Source: Gnetum montanum (lineage: Eukaryota; Streptophyta; Gnetopsida; Gnetales; Gnetaceae). Taken from it: a DNA stretch of 64,000 bases. Of this stretch, positions 11,751-23,799 are shown one piece after another; the first letter of the stretch is position 1; each line of letters opens with the position of its first letter. The DNA is taken from positions 69,035 through 133,034 of the forward strand of contig MNCI01002869.1 in assembly GCA_015680685.1 (NCBI GenBank), in the 5' to 3' direction. Position numbers and translations under genes: made by a program. The notes under the pieces were generated by a model, which ran no database searches, was not told the DNA's origin, and was given only the letters and a program-made list of their open reading frames with translations.

Positions 11751-13937
11751 ATTAGAATGGAGTATATCCTCCATAATGAGACTTTTGAGCATGGATAGAA
11801 TTAATAAATGGAAAATGTGGATCCATGCATGTGGGAAATATTGGAGTCTAGTCATATCCAAACCACTAGGTGTCTTTTGATGTGGTGGTAGGAATGTACC
11901 CAAATTGGGGTTCATACACTTGATTAAAGTAGGCATAGTGGGGAAAATTATAAAATGTGGTCATGTGATAAGGAGTTGACCCACTATGGCACTCGTGACC
12001 ATAAGATGGTATGCAAGGATTAATATGTCTCCTTATGTGGTTATATTCATTGGACCGCATGGTAGTTGGAGTATTGATTGGTGCCTTGATAAGGTAATAA
12101 GAGGCATTGAGTTCAAGGAGGTAGATGCATCACAACGTTGAACTTGTGTTGGGTTGGAGGATGCTATGGTTTCAAAACCATGCTATCTCTTTCTTTGGTC
12201 ATACCTAAAGAAAGGATGCTTTTGACATTGTGGAGGACCTCCACTGTTGTTCATAGTAGTAGCACAAGTAATGTTCGTGGGTTGGTGTTGTGGTGCAAAA
12301 CCTTTTGGCATGACTGGTGGTGATGTAGAAGGAGGTGCATGATGAGAATATTGAAAGCAAGGAGAAGTGCAATGAAAATGAGGTGGTGATATTGTTGGAG
12401 AGGATGTGGGTTGATAGTACTTAGGAGAATGATAACGATGTGATGAAATATAGGATGTTGACATAGTTGGGGAAATAGGATGTTGAACATAATAAGAACT
12501 TGGGTTTGGATGGTATGAAGGATGTGACCAATTTTATGGTGGCCTCCCCCATGACTGAGGTTTTTGCCAATGTGGTTGAAATCAGTATTTTTGGATGAAA
12601 TTTGGATGTAACAGTCCTCCCCAATGCTCATGTAAATGTGAGAAGATTGGGCATTGGCCTTTGGGGTGATCATATAGGAAAATGTCACATTGATATGGGT
12701 GATTTGCAGTTGAGTTCTTATCCTTATTTTCTTCAACCCTTATTTCTGATTGTCTACTGGTATTTTGTCCTGTTTCTTGATTTGTCATGGTTCTACCTCT
12801 AATAATGTTGGCATATTCTTTACATTTTTCATGTACCTAGTCCGTCATCTTATTGATCTTTGTCTCAATCTCATCTAGTGATTGTAGTATTGGAAAAGAT
12901 GATTCCACCTCCTTTAGGTGAGTTCATTTGTCCTTTTCATGATCATGGACCTTTGCTATTTTGAGATTTTGGTCCTATTGAGAGCCTTAAACATTCTCCC
13001 ATTTAGCTATTTCTCCTTCTTATTTTGCTACATGCTTAATAAGCTCTTGGAATTAGTGGGTTCATAGTTCATATAGTTGACTTGGGGCATACATCCTTAG
13101 GGTCTCCCTTGTTTCATTACGGAGCCCATCCATGATGTGGTACATGAGCCTTTCCTTAGAGAACCCATCGCCTGGGCACTTGTTTAACAAAGAGTAAGAT
13201 CTTTCTAAGGCCATGTCCAAGGGTTCATGTTGCACTTGTTTCCACTCTTGGATTTGTCTCATCAAGGTTAAAACTCTTGCATAGGTTTGATATCTTTCAT
13301 TGAAGAGTTCTACCATTGTTGGCCAATGTCAAATTGATTTTGGTTTTAAAGACCTATACCATACTTTTTCTTGGCCAACGAGTGTCATAGGAAAGAGCTT
13401 AAGTTTTTTCCATCCATTATCAATGTTTTTTCATGCACAAGCATCCTATAAGGCTTGCAAATGATGTTGTAGATCTAAATCATAGCCTCCTGAAAACTTG
13501 GAAAAGTTATTTAAATCAAGCTTGGGTAGACGGCTTTCCTTGCGATGCCTTTGGGATATTTAAATAACCTCTTGTATATACCTTAGGCTCTTAGTGGCCA
13601 GTAGGGATTCATTGTCACTAGGCAGGTTATGAATTTGTAAGTTAGGACGATGTTGTCTTCATTATTGTTGGCATTCTTGACTTTTCCCATGGGCTCGATT
13701 TTTATTTCTACATTGACCCCTTGAAAGGTGGTCATCCGTGTCACGACCTAACATTGAAGAAGTGTTAGGATTGGATGAAAAGAGTCCTTGAATACCGTTG
13801 GGATATTTATGAGCATAGGGGATCCTTGCATAAGATTGAGTAGTTCAAAATTTGTATTCATCATCATATAATTTGTTGATTCTTCAATGAATTGCCTTAC
13901 TAGTTGTTGCATTATCATAGTTTTGTGAGAGAGACAT
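11750..13937 (-). pseudogene. gag of element B, decayed
   Basis: Start chosen at the ATG at 13937, which aligns with the start used in C. The gag core is best preserved at 13316-13062 (MVELFNERYQTYARVL... through MDGLRNETRETLRMYAPSQ). The nucleic-acid-binding knuckle at about 12650-12700 reads CDIFLYDHPKGQCP: the second Cys of the C-x2-C pair is Phe, so metal binding should be lost. A Pro/Ser/His/Tyr-rich tail follows (12464 to 12183) and then fades. No protease follows. Many stops make it non-functional. Confidence 0.8.
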
Positions 13938-14051
13938 TGTTGTGAATTTGTATGTGACTTATTTGCAATTACTTTCTTTCTAAAAGATATATCGTCAAGG
14001 ATTCATTACAATGATCTTGGATGATGTAACTAATCTAAATAACTAGCAGCA

Positions 14052-14069
14052 TCCCCAACAACGGTGCCA
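14052..14069 (-). other. Element B primer-binding site
   Basis: TCCCCAACAACGGTGCCA on the plus strand, one base from the LTR; reversed it is TGGCACCGTTGTTGGGGA, the Asp-tRNA-type site. Confidence 0.88.
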
Positions 14070-14070
14070 A

Positions 14071-14915
14071 TGATGAGTGGCTAGGTATCCCTACACTCAA
14101 CCATATGAATACGAGTGTTCATGCATGATCTCGTTGAACTTTGCAGACATACTAGTTGTGGTATCTAGATAGTTACACATTGTTCACAGTTCACTGTCTT
14201 CCCACCTAGACTAGTATTTACTTATTCATGTATGATTTAGTCTTGAGTGAGGTGAATGATGTGATCCTAAACTAGTGCTACTCCTAGAAACAATGGAAAA
14301 TAATCTTGTTTTAAGCTAATAAGTAATAAGAAGAAAAATCTAAACTAGCTTAAGTGTAATGAGCATCCATTATTAATCATCCGTGCACATCTTAAACCTC
14401 ATGTACTACTTCTAGGATTACCAAGCACATATTACTTGAGCACTCTTAGACATGCTACCAAGTTAGCAAGTAGTTACACTTAAATGTTCATGATTATGTC
14501 ATACTCATTTCACATTTAATAATAGGAATAGAAAATGATGATAAAGTATCAACAAAGAAAATAATAAATAACAATAACAATTAAAAAATTAAAAACTAAG
14601 TGAATGCTACAATGATGGAGTAATCTCGATCTTTATTGTAAATCATGTGTGTGTCCAAGTACGTCACACTCAAATAAAGGTTCTATACAATTACAATTAT
14701 CACACAGCAGACATGCATTGGGGAAAGAACTGAAACGAATTGAAAACTAACAGAAAAGACTCTACCCTTACACTTCTTGACTCCCCTTTTCCTATGCATC
14801 AAAATGTGGTATTTATAGGCCTACACAAGAATCATGATTTTGTGTATTCGATATCGATATCTAGGTTGTGATATCACGTACCCGATATCGAGGCCTGGAA
14901 AAACATGATTCATCA
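14071..14915 (-). repeat. Element B 5' LTR (845 bp)
   Basis: Opens TGATGAGTGG at the PBS and closes GATTCATCA at the TSD. A minus-strand TATA (14810-14818) is followed by a U3 cluster of GATATC palindromes (14850-14892: CGATATCGATATC, GATATCACGTA, CGATATCG). Confidence 0.93.
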
Positions 14916-14920
14916 GATGT
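14916..14920. other. Target-site duplication of element B, right copy (GATGT)
   Basis: Identical to 6250-6254. Confidence 0.9.
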
Positions 14921-15288
14921 CATCCAATTGATCTTAAGTAGGAACATGGATAAGATGTTGCTCTCCTTCACTTCTTATTTAATGAAGTGGTGCTTGATTT
15001 CAACATTCTTGGACTTCTTGTGAAGGACATGTTCCTTTAAGAGTTAAATTTTTGATGTGTTATATACCATGAACTCAATGAGTAAAAAGACTTCAAAGTG
15101 CAATTGTGTAAAAAGATTTTTGAGCCACAAGATGTGTTGGATGCAATCTACCATTGTAATAAATTTATCCTCATATGATGATAAAGTTATGAAAATTCAT
15201 TTTTTCATATTCTAATAGATAAGGTTGGCATCATAAAAGATGATTGACTCTAAAGTAGAATTTATCTCATGAAGATCTTCATCCCAAT
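14921..15288 (-). pseudogene. Ty1/copia RNase H fragment (right part)
   Basis: The minus frame contains VDCIQHILWLKNLFTQLHFE followed by HKKSKNVEIKHHFIK, a clear match to the C-terminal RNase H of copia elements (family pattern ...WL+.LL.ELGF... and ...SKHI.I.+HFIRE). Two stops lie in the frame. It is the host sequence into which B (left) and D (right) inserted, and its last codons continue at 6249. The rest of this copia element lies beyond D, outside the window. Confidence 0.75.
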
Positions 15289-16063
15289 TGATGAGTGGTG
15301 GAAGATACCCCAACATCCAACCATACAAATCACGAAGCATTTGATGCTGAAAGAGAGAGATGGAGTAAATTGAGAACTAATTTAATTTAAATATTTAACT
15401 AATCTCTAACTAGTACTAACATAAGCATCCATACCACTTTTCATACACATCCTGAAACCATGTATCCACTGCTGGGTTACCAAGCACTACAGTACTGGGC
15501 ACACCAAGCAATAACACTATTGGGATTACCAAGAAAATGTGTGTTTACACTTGAAGCAGTTGTACTTATGTATTTAATCTATATAGCTTATCTCGCTTAA
15601 GTAATTAATTATCTTAATTACTAGAAAAAATTGAATAAATAACTAAAAGCATTAAATGCATGAATTAAACATCTTAAACTATCCAGAATGCTACAAGGTG
15701 TATCAAGAAGCTCATCTTTATTGACATACACATTGGTATGGTTCAAGTATTGCAATGCTTGAATAAAGATCCATATACTCAATGACTCATACTATGGACA
15801 CTCATGAAAATATTCTAACTTTTGAATGTAAAAATTGCAAGAGTTCAACTACTGCTATGACTTGAATTCCCATAAACATAGTTGGGAGCTCATATTTATA
15901 GTTTTTTCTATAGTACTATGGGGCCCTATAGACATAGCAAACACTATGTTGATGTAGCCCCATCGATGGGGCAACACCACACAAATGGGGCCCCATCGAT
16001 GGGGGCTCGTAAATGAGGCCACATGTATGAAGGCTCATTGACGTGACACTTTGATGCTCATCA
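15289..16063 (-). repeat. Element D 3' LTR (775 bp)
   Basis: Starts TGATGAGTGG and ends TGCTCATCA, next to a purine tract (ATGGTGGTA in minus sense). Minus TATA at about 15892-15900. The U3 next to it carries GGGGCCC and two CCCCATCGATGGGG palindromes (15957-15972, 15991-16005) in place of the GATATC words of A, B and C. Confidence 0.88.
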
Positions 16064-16279
16064 TACCACCATAACTGAATGAAAACTTGTCCTTAAGTTC
16101 CCATACAAAATTGAGAAGGTATGGGATTATTGACTAACTTATAACAAGATGAATTAACTTGAAAAAATTGAGTGCTCAAGTGTATGAATCAATAAAGTAC
16201 AAAACATTGTGATGCTCATAACACAAAATTGAACATCATGACATTACTACACAAAAATTTGACAGCACATCCTCTGATG

Positions 16280-17685
16280 GCATGAAGACAGTGGAGAAGA
16301 TCAAACAGTCCTAGGCAATGGAGGCTCTTGAGGTTCTAAAGGACCTTTGCTAGCTCGAGCCATGTGCAGTAGCTAAGGAAACTGTGGCTCTCTTGCTATA
16401 GCTACAACCTCTAGTGAAAGGCGAGAGGCATCTAGTAATGCCTTCATCTTCTCCTTTTTGCTCTAGGAATCATTCATAGTCCACACGACATTACCAATGT
16501 GGGCTAGAATAAGGGCATCCCATGGATAGGGCATTATCAAGAACATCTCCTTTACATTGACAAACTAGATAGCAAATTGTTTGCATTTAACGTTGAATGC
16601 CTTCACTACATTTTGAAGCTCTTGGTGGTCATTCATTTTCCTAGCTAGGTTCTCAGTAGTTGATTATTGATCAATGAATCATGCCTTGAGAACTTTGAGT
16701 TTAGTGTTGGCCACTGCAAGCTTTTTCTTGGTGTCTTTGTGAGGCTTGAACTCGACCTCATAAAAAAGTACATCTAGCCACCTACTTCTCTAGTTCTAAT
16801 CATAGCTGTTTGGTAGTTAACATGGCCATATTTGCATAACAGAGATTGTCAAGCTTCATGTAGTTCATCATTCCTCAATCTGCAACTCCTTCATGCAGAT
16901 TTTCACTTTGTTATATGCATCTATACCATCAGTGATGCATTTCCACAATTCTTTTTCTTGCTAGAGTTGCTAGAGGGCTTCATTCACTTTCACCTTTGCT
17001 AACTAGATGTGTTTTTCATTCACCTCCTTTTGTAGATCAACTTATTCTCTATAATGGTCCTTGACTCTCCATATTTGAGAGCCTTTGATTTCTAGGCAGC
17101 TACCTTGATTGCAGTTTTATGGTGAATGACACAAACTTCCTTCATGGAGAGATTTCTATTTTTTGATACTAATCTTCTCAATTCTATATTTGATCTAGCT
17201 AGTTACTCCCGCTATTGATGGATTAAATAATTTAATTTTTTCTTGCTTGCATTAACATTCCATAGGTGATGGTTCTCTATGGTTAATTGTACGTACTCAT
17301 GATAGGTTTGATCCAAGGACTTTTGAATCTTATGCTATGTGGCCTTTGCCAAGGATCAATAAAACACCACCATCTCCATTGCACCCTCAACCCCTTTGAG
17401 TTTGATGGAAGTTGTTCCATAGCTTTATCTCTTGTTAATGCTAGGTTGAGGAATGTGGGGTCAGTAATTTGGGCCCTTAATTTGACAACTTTTATAGCCA
17501 ATATTTCATTTCATTCTTTGGCTATTTTGAGTTGTCCCTCTAAGTTTATGTTCTTGCCCCTTGCCTCTAGTAACTTTGACTAGGTTGCAGTGATGTTGTT
17601 TAGAAGGTTGAAGACATCTAGAAGTGGTTGCTTGGTTTCCACCAGTCAATCCAATAGTCTTTCATGCTGTGTTGTGGTCCCTATG
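16280..17685 (-). pseudogene. Element D ORF3, C-terminal part (coiled coil)
   Basis: Continues the frame that starts at 25803 and is broken by C at 17686/25322. Decayed minus-strand coding with many stops; pieces are Lys/Glu/Leu-rich and heptad-like, as in the coiled-coil part of B ORF3. The exact stop is not clear. Open frames on the plus strand (for example 17287-17583) are shadows. Confidence 0.5.
17681..17685. other. Target-site duplication of element C, left copy (CTATG)
   Basis: Repeated at 25323-25327 after the 3' LTR remnant. Removing C restores an uninterrupted D sequence. Confidence 0.9.
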
Positions 17686-18564
17686 TGATGAGTCATGATA
17701 TCAGACCCCTAATATCAAACCCGTGATATCAGACCCACGATATCGGACCCCCGATATCAAGTACACCATATCAGAGGTGCCAAAGTGATATCATACATGT
17801 GAGATTGGAGCTTGTCTCATTGCCTATAAATAAGAGACAAGGACACTTGATTTTGTAGTTAGTTTCTTATTCCCTTAGCTAAACTCTCATAGTTTTTCCT
17901 TTCTAGAGTTAGAATTATTTTTGAGTGTTTGTAGTAGGAGTCATAAAGTGAACGGATCTTTATTCGAGCATTGTATACCTAAGCACACCTTGTGTCCAGA
18001 AATAAAGATGAACTTTGTGATAAACCTTGCAACATTCAGAATAACTTAATTATTTCATTTAAATGTTATTTACTATTACTTGCTACTCTCATTAGTTAAT
18101 TAATGTTATTTTATTGAATTGTTAATTATCAACAAATTAGCACAGTTAGTACGACCACTTTGAGTGTATGTGTAACACTTGGTAACCTAATAACGACTAG
18201 CGTTTGGTAATCCCAGTAGTGTTACACTGGTTCAAGATGTGTGTGGCAAGTGGGAACAGATGCTAGTGTTAGGAATAGTTAGAGTGTAGTTGATTAGTGA
18301 AATTAAATTAGTTAACTCAATTATTTTATTTCTCCATTTCAAGCATTAGGAACATAAAACATAATAAAAACATAAAAATCATATACCTCAAGTTTACTTA
18401 ACCATATAATTGTGCCTTATAAGTAAGCTTGGGAAGACAATGATTGCATAACCCATCCTTGTTCTGTGTAAGCACATAAGCACTTAATCCTTGGAGTTTG
18501 ACTGGATTGCATGTGAACGCTCATATTTATATGGTTGGGCATAGGGGTACCTCACCACTCATCA
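17686..18564 (+). repeat. Element C 5' LTR (879 bp)
   Basis: TGATGAGTCATG...CCACTCATCA. The U3 carries at least six GATATC words within the first 110 bases (17696-17800), followed by a TATA box CTATAAATAAG at about 17824 and then R/U5. The same word class marks A and B. Confidence 0.93.
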
Positions 18565-18565
18565 T

Positions 18566-18583
18566 TAGTGCCATTGATGGGGA
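18566..18583 (+). other. Element C primer-binding site
   Basis: TAGTGCCATTGATGGGGA, one base after the LTR; a mutated Asp-tRNA-type site. Confidence 0.8.
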
Positions 18584-18703
18584 TTTTGTTGTTTGTGTGC
18601 TGATTAGAACTTAGGAGGAAATATTTCCATTGTTAGAAAGAACCCTTAGGGTTATTTATCCTACAATCATTGAAAATGAGTAGTGCACACTGAATAATCA
18701 ATC

Positions 18704-20571
18704 ATGTCTCCTTCTTCTTATGAGAGTGCTTCACTGCCTAGGTCTGACACAATGAACAAGCAGAGGTGGAGTACACATGATGATCCACTAGTGCCCCAAT
18801 AGTTTCACATGTTATATGCTCATCTTGATGAGTATGTACCAAAATTTACCTTTATTCTCCACTAGGATGAACAGTTGCGATGGTGTGATTTAGAAGGTAA
18901 CATAGTGTTATTGCTTGATTGCTCTATCCCAAGCATGCTTCTTCGTGCTCTCACATGAATTGGTATGCAACACTTATAGGTAGAGTACGTTGTGCATGAA
19001 CAAAACTCAAGAGAGTATCGAACCATAGAGGCACAACAACAAAGGAACTTATAATAGAAGAGACATTACAAATCTATGAAGGGAAAATGGTCTCAGGATG
19101 TTTCATATGTTCTAAGTGAAAATGAGGGTGGTGAACCTGCCTCAGGAGGTTTTCCACAGAACAATGTTCCTCTAGTTGACTTCGGTCAAGTTGTGTATTA
19201 GAATCCTCACTCAACTATTCATAACCTAGGTTCTGATACCAACAGACACAAAGAGTTTGAAAAAGGAATACAAACACATGACATTGATGGACGTTTTGAT
19301 CGTAACCATGACTGAGGCCAAGGCCACCAAAGAGAAAGTGATAGATGTTGTCATGGTGCTAGTCCTCTTTCCTCTTCACCTTCATCATCTCCTTCCCCCT
19401 CTCCTTTAGGATTTGAATGCAATCGCAAAGAGAAAGACCATGAGGAGAACGACAAGAAAAATAGAGATTATAGACAAAACAGTTGAGAAAGGGGATGAGG
19501 GCATTCCAAAGAAACACATCATGAAAGAAGGGAGAGTAGGGAATAACATAGGCATCATAGACATCATAGAAAATACGATCATGATGAACCCCTACTCACC
19601 ACTTGAAGTATGTTAGACATAACAAAGGCCATTATGATTCCAAGATTTCACCAAAAGGATAGTAGGATCAAAAGACTAGACATGCACAACATCCCACGAT
19701 TTGAAGGGGGATATAGTGCTGATCCTCAAAACCATCTACAAGCATTTCATGATGCATGTGCTTTGCAAAATATAGAAAACGAGTGGAAAAAACTAAAGTT
19801 GTTTCCATGGACACTGATCAAGGAAGAAAAAAGTTGGTACTAGTCCTTAGAAGCAGAATCCATTAGTTGATGGAGTACCATGTTAGAGTTATTTAATGAT
19901 AAGTATGAAATGTACTCTTGAGTGTCAAACCTGTGTAGGAAAATCCAAGGATGGAAGCAAGGAGGACACAAAAATTTGGATGCTGCCATGGGTTTATATT
20001 ATGCATTATTACATCATTACCTTGGCCATGGTTACTCACAAAGAAAACAACTATGTCATCTCATGGATGGGCTTAGGTATGAAACGCAAAGAACCCTTGG
20101 GACTTATGCCTAAGGAAGGCTATCTGAGCTTAGAGCCCATCAAATACAAAGATTTTTGGAGCAAGTCATCAAAGAGGAAGGTGAGTTAAGGAAAAAATAA
20201 AGTATAGAGGAATACAATAGAGATCCTTCCCTCTGAAAGAAGGAAGTTAGATTTTGTGAAGATGAAGAAGAGTCATCACTTGAAGAGATGGTAAATAGGA
20301 AGACTTTGCCAATTCAAAAATTTACATCAGATGTATTGGCAAAGGTAGATCAAATGTGGAACTTCCTAGATGATAAATTTCAAATTGTTCTAAAAATATT
20401 TGAGGAGTCTAGAAAGAAAAGTAGTGACTGAGAGAGAAGGAAAAAGAAAGAAGCTGAGTTTGTACATAAGAAAGGTAAGGGCAAAGTTTCCATCATTGAA
20501 GAGGTTGTGGATTTGGACATAGACAATGATGGTGGATGTGAGATATGAAAATATGATCATCCTAAGGGATG
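18704..20571 (+). pseudogene. gag of element C, decayed
   Basis: Start at ATG 18704 (MSPSSYES...), about 120 bases after the PBS. An acidic/basic N-terminal region leads to the gag core at about 19610-20110 (for example IPRFEGGYSADPQNHLQAFH and LMDGLRYETQRTLGTYA), which binds RNA and assembles particles. The zinc knuckle at 20537-20571 reads CEI-stop-KYDHPKGCFP: the second Cys codon is TGA, a one-base loss. More than ten other stops. Frames shift at least once. Confidence 0.85.
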
Positions 20572-21717
20572 TTTCCCGATAGTCTCACATTTTCAAGAGT
20601 CTATGGTGTATGCACCAAACCCACAATTAAACAGATGGCAAGCACCTAGAAGGTTACCTTATCTTTAAGGTAACCCAAGGTAGTTTCACCAACCCTTGAC
20701 GTATTATCCAAGTGGAGCTCCACCACAACCAAATGGATAGTATCAATAATAGCAACATCCACAATCATGAGGAATGCCATTACCACATCAACCATATCCT
20801 TACTGTCAACTTGACCCATATGGGTACTACGTGTAGCAGCTGATCTCGCCACGTGACTCCACTAGTCACGTTGCTCCTCAGCCTCACTACCAGATCCACA
20901 AGTACTATAGAACTCCTTCTCCTAGGAGTGATGTTTCAAAAATGTACTATCCTTCTCATTAGACTGCACCTCTTCCACCCTTAGTTCCATTACCACCTGC
21001 TCTAACTATGTAGGGTGAGCTTCCTGCCTAGTTGCAGCAATGTAACATGAAAAGGGCTATCAATCCTCAACCTACTATTGGTTCAAACAACCAATTAAAG
21101 AAGAGACCTTTCTTTATAACCAATAGTCCAATAAAGTCCTGAAAACCACAAGCGGCTAATTATCCAAATGCCTCACCACCATTTGAACCTTTGAAGCTTC
21201 CTTTGAACGAAAGACCACACTGAATGCACACTATCATGTTAACTCATGCCATCACTAACTAGATTAAAGATGGTCATCTTCCTAGGAAATTCTATGATCC
21301 TGGAAGTCCTCTTATATATTTGCAAATCATTGGAAATGAGCCTTGTAAAGCTCGTCTAGATTCAGGTTATGGTTTTAACTTAATATTTCAAGAAATGTAC
21401 AAAGCTTGGAACCTTCCTTCATTAAAAAAGAGTAACATTCATGTAGAGTTGGTTGACTAGTCCATCACTGTTCCATTAGGACTAGTGGAGGACATTGTCA
21501 CCACTATTTGTGGGTGGTTGATCCAGCCGATTTCCTAGTGATTCAAGTCAACAACTATAAGGGGGACTTCCCAATCATAATGGGAAGAGCATGGCTAAGC
21601 ATGATTGATGCATGCCTAGGAATACGTGATCTTTCTCTAGAAATATCAAAGGAAAATATGTTTGGAAAGATCAAGAAGAAGAAAGTTCCATGTATTGCAT
21701 ACAGTGACACAAGGTGA
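20572..21717 (+). pseudogene. Linker and aspartic protease of element C
   Basis: A Pro/Tyr/Gln-rich linker leads into protease at about 21290. The active-site triad D-S-G is intact at 21359-21367 (LDSGYGFNLI), and the second motif IIMGRAWL lies at about 21577-21600. A TAG at 21458 stands where element A keeps CAG, the expected effect of cytosine deamination. Other stops cut the linker. Confidence 0.8.
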
Positions 21718-22049
21718 AACTACATGTAGAAGTCCTATTTTGTACAACGTTTAACATTGCCTGCATGCAACCAATGTGCACAAGTTACTAACATACAAAG
21801 ATTCTAGTATGCAGCAGTGACAAGATAGGAAGGCACCCAGTGGCTGATAGTTGACCAAGAGAGCAGTTCAACTCTATGCATGGAACCAACTAAGAGCTTG
21901 ACTTGTGCCTATATCGATAGCATAGATACATTAGAGGAAGTCCATCATCAACTTCCAAGTTCTGACATCAAAAATACAAACTAGGGGAAGATGGAAATTC
22001 CTGACGAGTTTAAGTGAGAGGCCCTCAAATTAAAATCATTACGCACTAG

Positions 22050-23502
22050 TATGGAATATACATTTCTCTAGAATGACAAACCGGTAATCATTAACACTAA
22101 GCTTACTCCTCAACAAAAAGAAAGACTACTGAAGGTGGTAGATAAATGGTCGAAAGCCTTTACTTGGTCATATCTTGAATTAACCAGAATAGGTCCTAGG
22201 ATATGCCAACATAGAATTTACACTAACCCCTCCATGAAGCCTCGACAATAACTATAAAGATGATTGAACCCAAAGCTTAAGCAAGTTGTTAAAGAAGAAA
22301 TTGAACAACTTCTAAAAGATAGGTTCATCTACCCTATTGTTGATAGTGAGTGGGTTAGTCCATTAGTCATTGTGCCTAAAAAGGGAGGTAAATGGAAGGT
22401 GTGTATAGAATTTAGGCTGTTAAACATGGAAACATTTAAAGACCGTTTCCCATTACCATTCATTGACCAAGTCCTAGATACAGTTGTAGGGTATTGCTAC
22501 TATAGTTTTCTGGATGGTTACAGTGGATACAATCAAATTCAAATAGCACCAGAAGACCAAGCCAAGACTACATTCACAAGTCCTTGGAGGACATTTGCAT
22601 ATAGGTAGATGTTTTTTGGCTTGTGCAATGCCCCGACAACATTTCAACGTCTAGTTCTAAGTATATTTTAGCAAAAAATAGGGAATGGTGTGAAGGTTTT
22701 CATGCATAATTTCTCCACCTACGAAGTAGACTTCAAACAAGCATTGGACTGATTAGAGAAAGTATTGAAATAATGTGTAGAAACCAACTTAAGGCTCAAT
22801 TGGAAAAAAAGCCATTTAATGATCTAAGAAGGCATTGTGCTAGGGCATAAGATTTCACAAAAAAGGATAGAGGTAGATCCTGAAAAGATTAAAGTCATCC
22901 AAAGAATCACTTGTCAACCTCAAACTATAAAAGATATCCGATCATTCCTTGGACATACTGGCTATTATAGATGCTTCATTGAGAACTTTTCAAAGATTGC
23001 AAAACCATTGGTAGAATTAATGAAGAAGGAAATACCCTTTGAATGGACCAATAAATGTTAGCTATCTTTCCAAACCTTGAAAAAGAAGCTCGTAGAAACA
23101 CCCATTCTACAAGCTCTTGACTAGTCTAGACCATTCCAGATAATGACTAACGCATCCAACTTTGCTTTAGGAGCCATACTTACACAGTTAGATGACTAAA
23201 TATGACCCTATTACATTCACTATGCAAGTCAGAGTATTGCTAGTGCATAGCTGAATTACACTACAATAGAAAAAGAATTGATGGCTATGGTGTTTGCACT
23301 AGAAAAATTTAGGCACTATGTATTAGGCTATAAAATATTTGTACACATAGATCATAGTGAAATACGGTTCCTAATGAATAAACCAATGGTGAGCCCTCAT
23401 ATCATACGATGGCTCATGATCTTACAAGAGTTCAATCTTATGGTGATTGATTGTAAAGACACTGAGAATGTTGTGGTTGATCACTTATCTCAGTTACGAT
23501 GA
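22050..23502 (+). pseudogene. Reverse transcriptase and RNase H of element C
   Basis: RT opens with the Ty3/gypsy linker ELTRIGPRICQH, then WVSPLVIVPKKGGKWKVC and LPFIDQVLD (22264-22608). The catalytic box, VFMDDFSTYG in D, reads VFMHNFSTY: codons 22705-22710 encode His-Asn instead of Asp-Asp, so the enzyme is dead. The thumb and connection follow at 22837-23061 (FLGHTGYYRCFIENFSKIAKPL) and RNase H at 23100-23502, ending VVDHLSQLR. At least six stops lie in the frame. The F-M-D-D-F-S form of the box in D supports Athila membership. Confidence 0.88.
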
Positions 23503-23610
23503 GAAAATAAAGAGGATGAATATCCAATTTCTGACTACTTCCCTAATAAACTCCTCTTTGTAGGTGTAATAAAAAATCAATTAACCATAGAAATAAATTG
23601 GTATAGTAGC

Positions 23611-23692
23611 ATTCTTACCTATCTTATCACACAAGAAACACCATAAGGTATACTATACCAATAGTTTCTTGTGTGAGAAGATAGGTAAGAAT
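23611..23692 (+). repeat. Inverted repeat in element C pol
   Basis: Arms of 29 bases (23611-23639 and 23664-23692) are reverse complements with one mismatch and enclose a 24-base loop. It lies between RNase H and integrase where other elements have ordinary coding sequence, so it is a local rearrangement of this copy. Confidence 0.85.
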
Positions 23693-23799
23693 AGTTTCTT
23701 CACCAAGCCAAATATTTCATGGAAATCAATGGACACCTTTATAAGGTATGTTCCGATGGCTTGGTCTGATGGTGTGTTCCTGATGGAGATCAATTGCGA

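Larger units (their letters stand above)
6255..14915 (-). mobile_element. Element B: Athila-like retrotransposon lacking pol, with an accessory ORF
   Basis: This is a complete insertion: 3' LTR (6255-6766), polypurine tract, accessory ORF3, internal promoter, spacer, gag, PBS (14052-14069) and 5' LTR (14071-14915), all on the minus strand and flanked by GATGT. Protease, RT, RNase H and integrase are missing. The end of gag passes near 11750 into the same spacer that follows integrase in element D. The element is therefore an internally deleted, non-autonomous form that kept gag and ORF3. It sits inside the RNase H region of a copia remnant. Confidence 0.93.
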
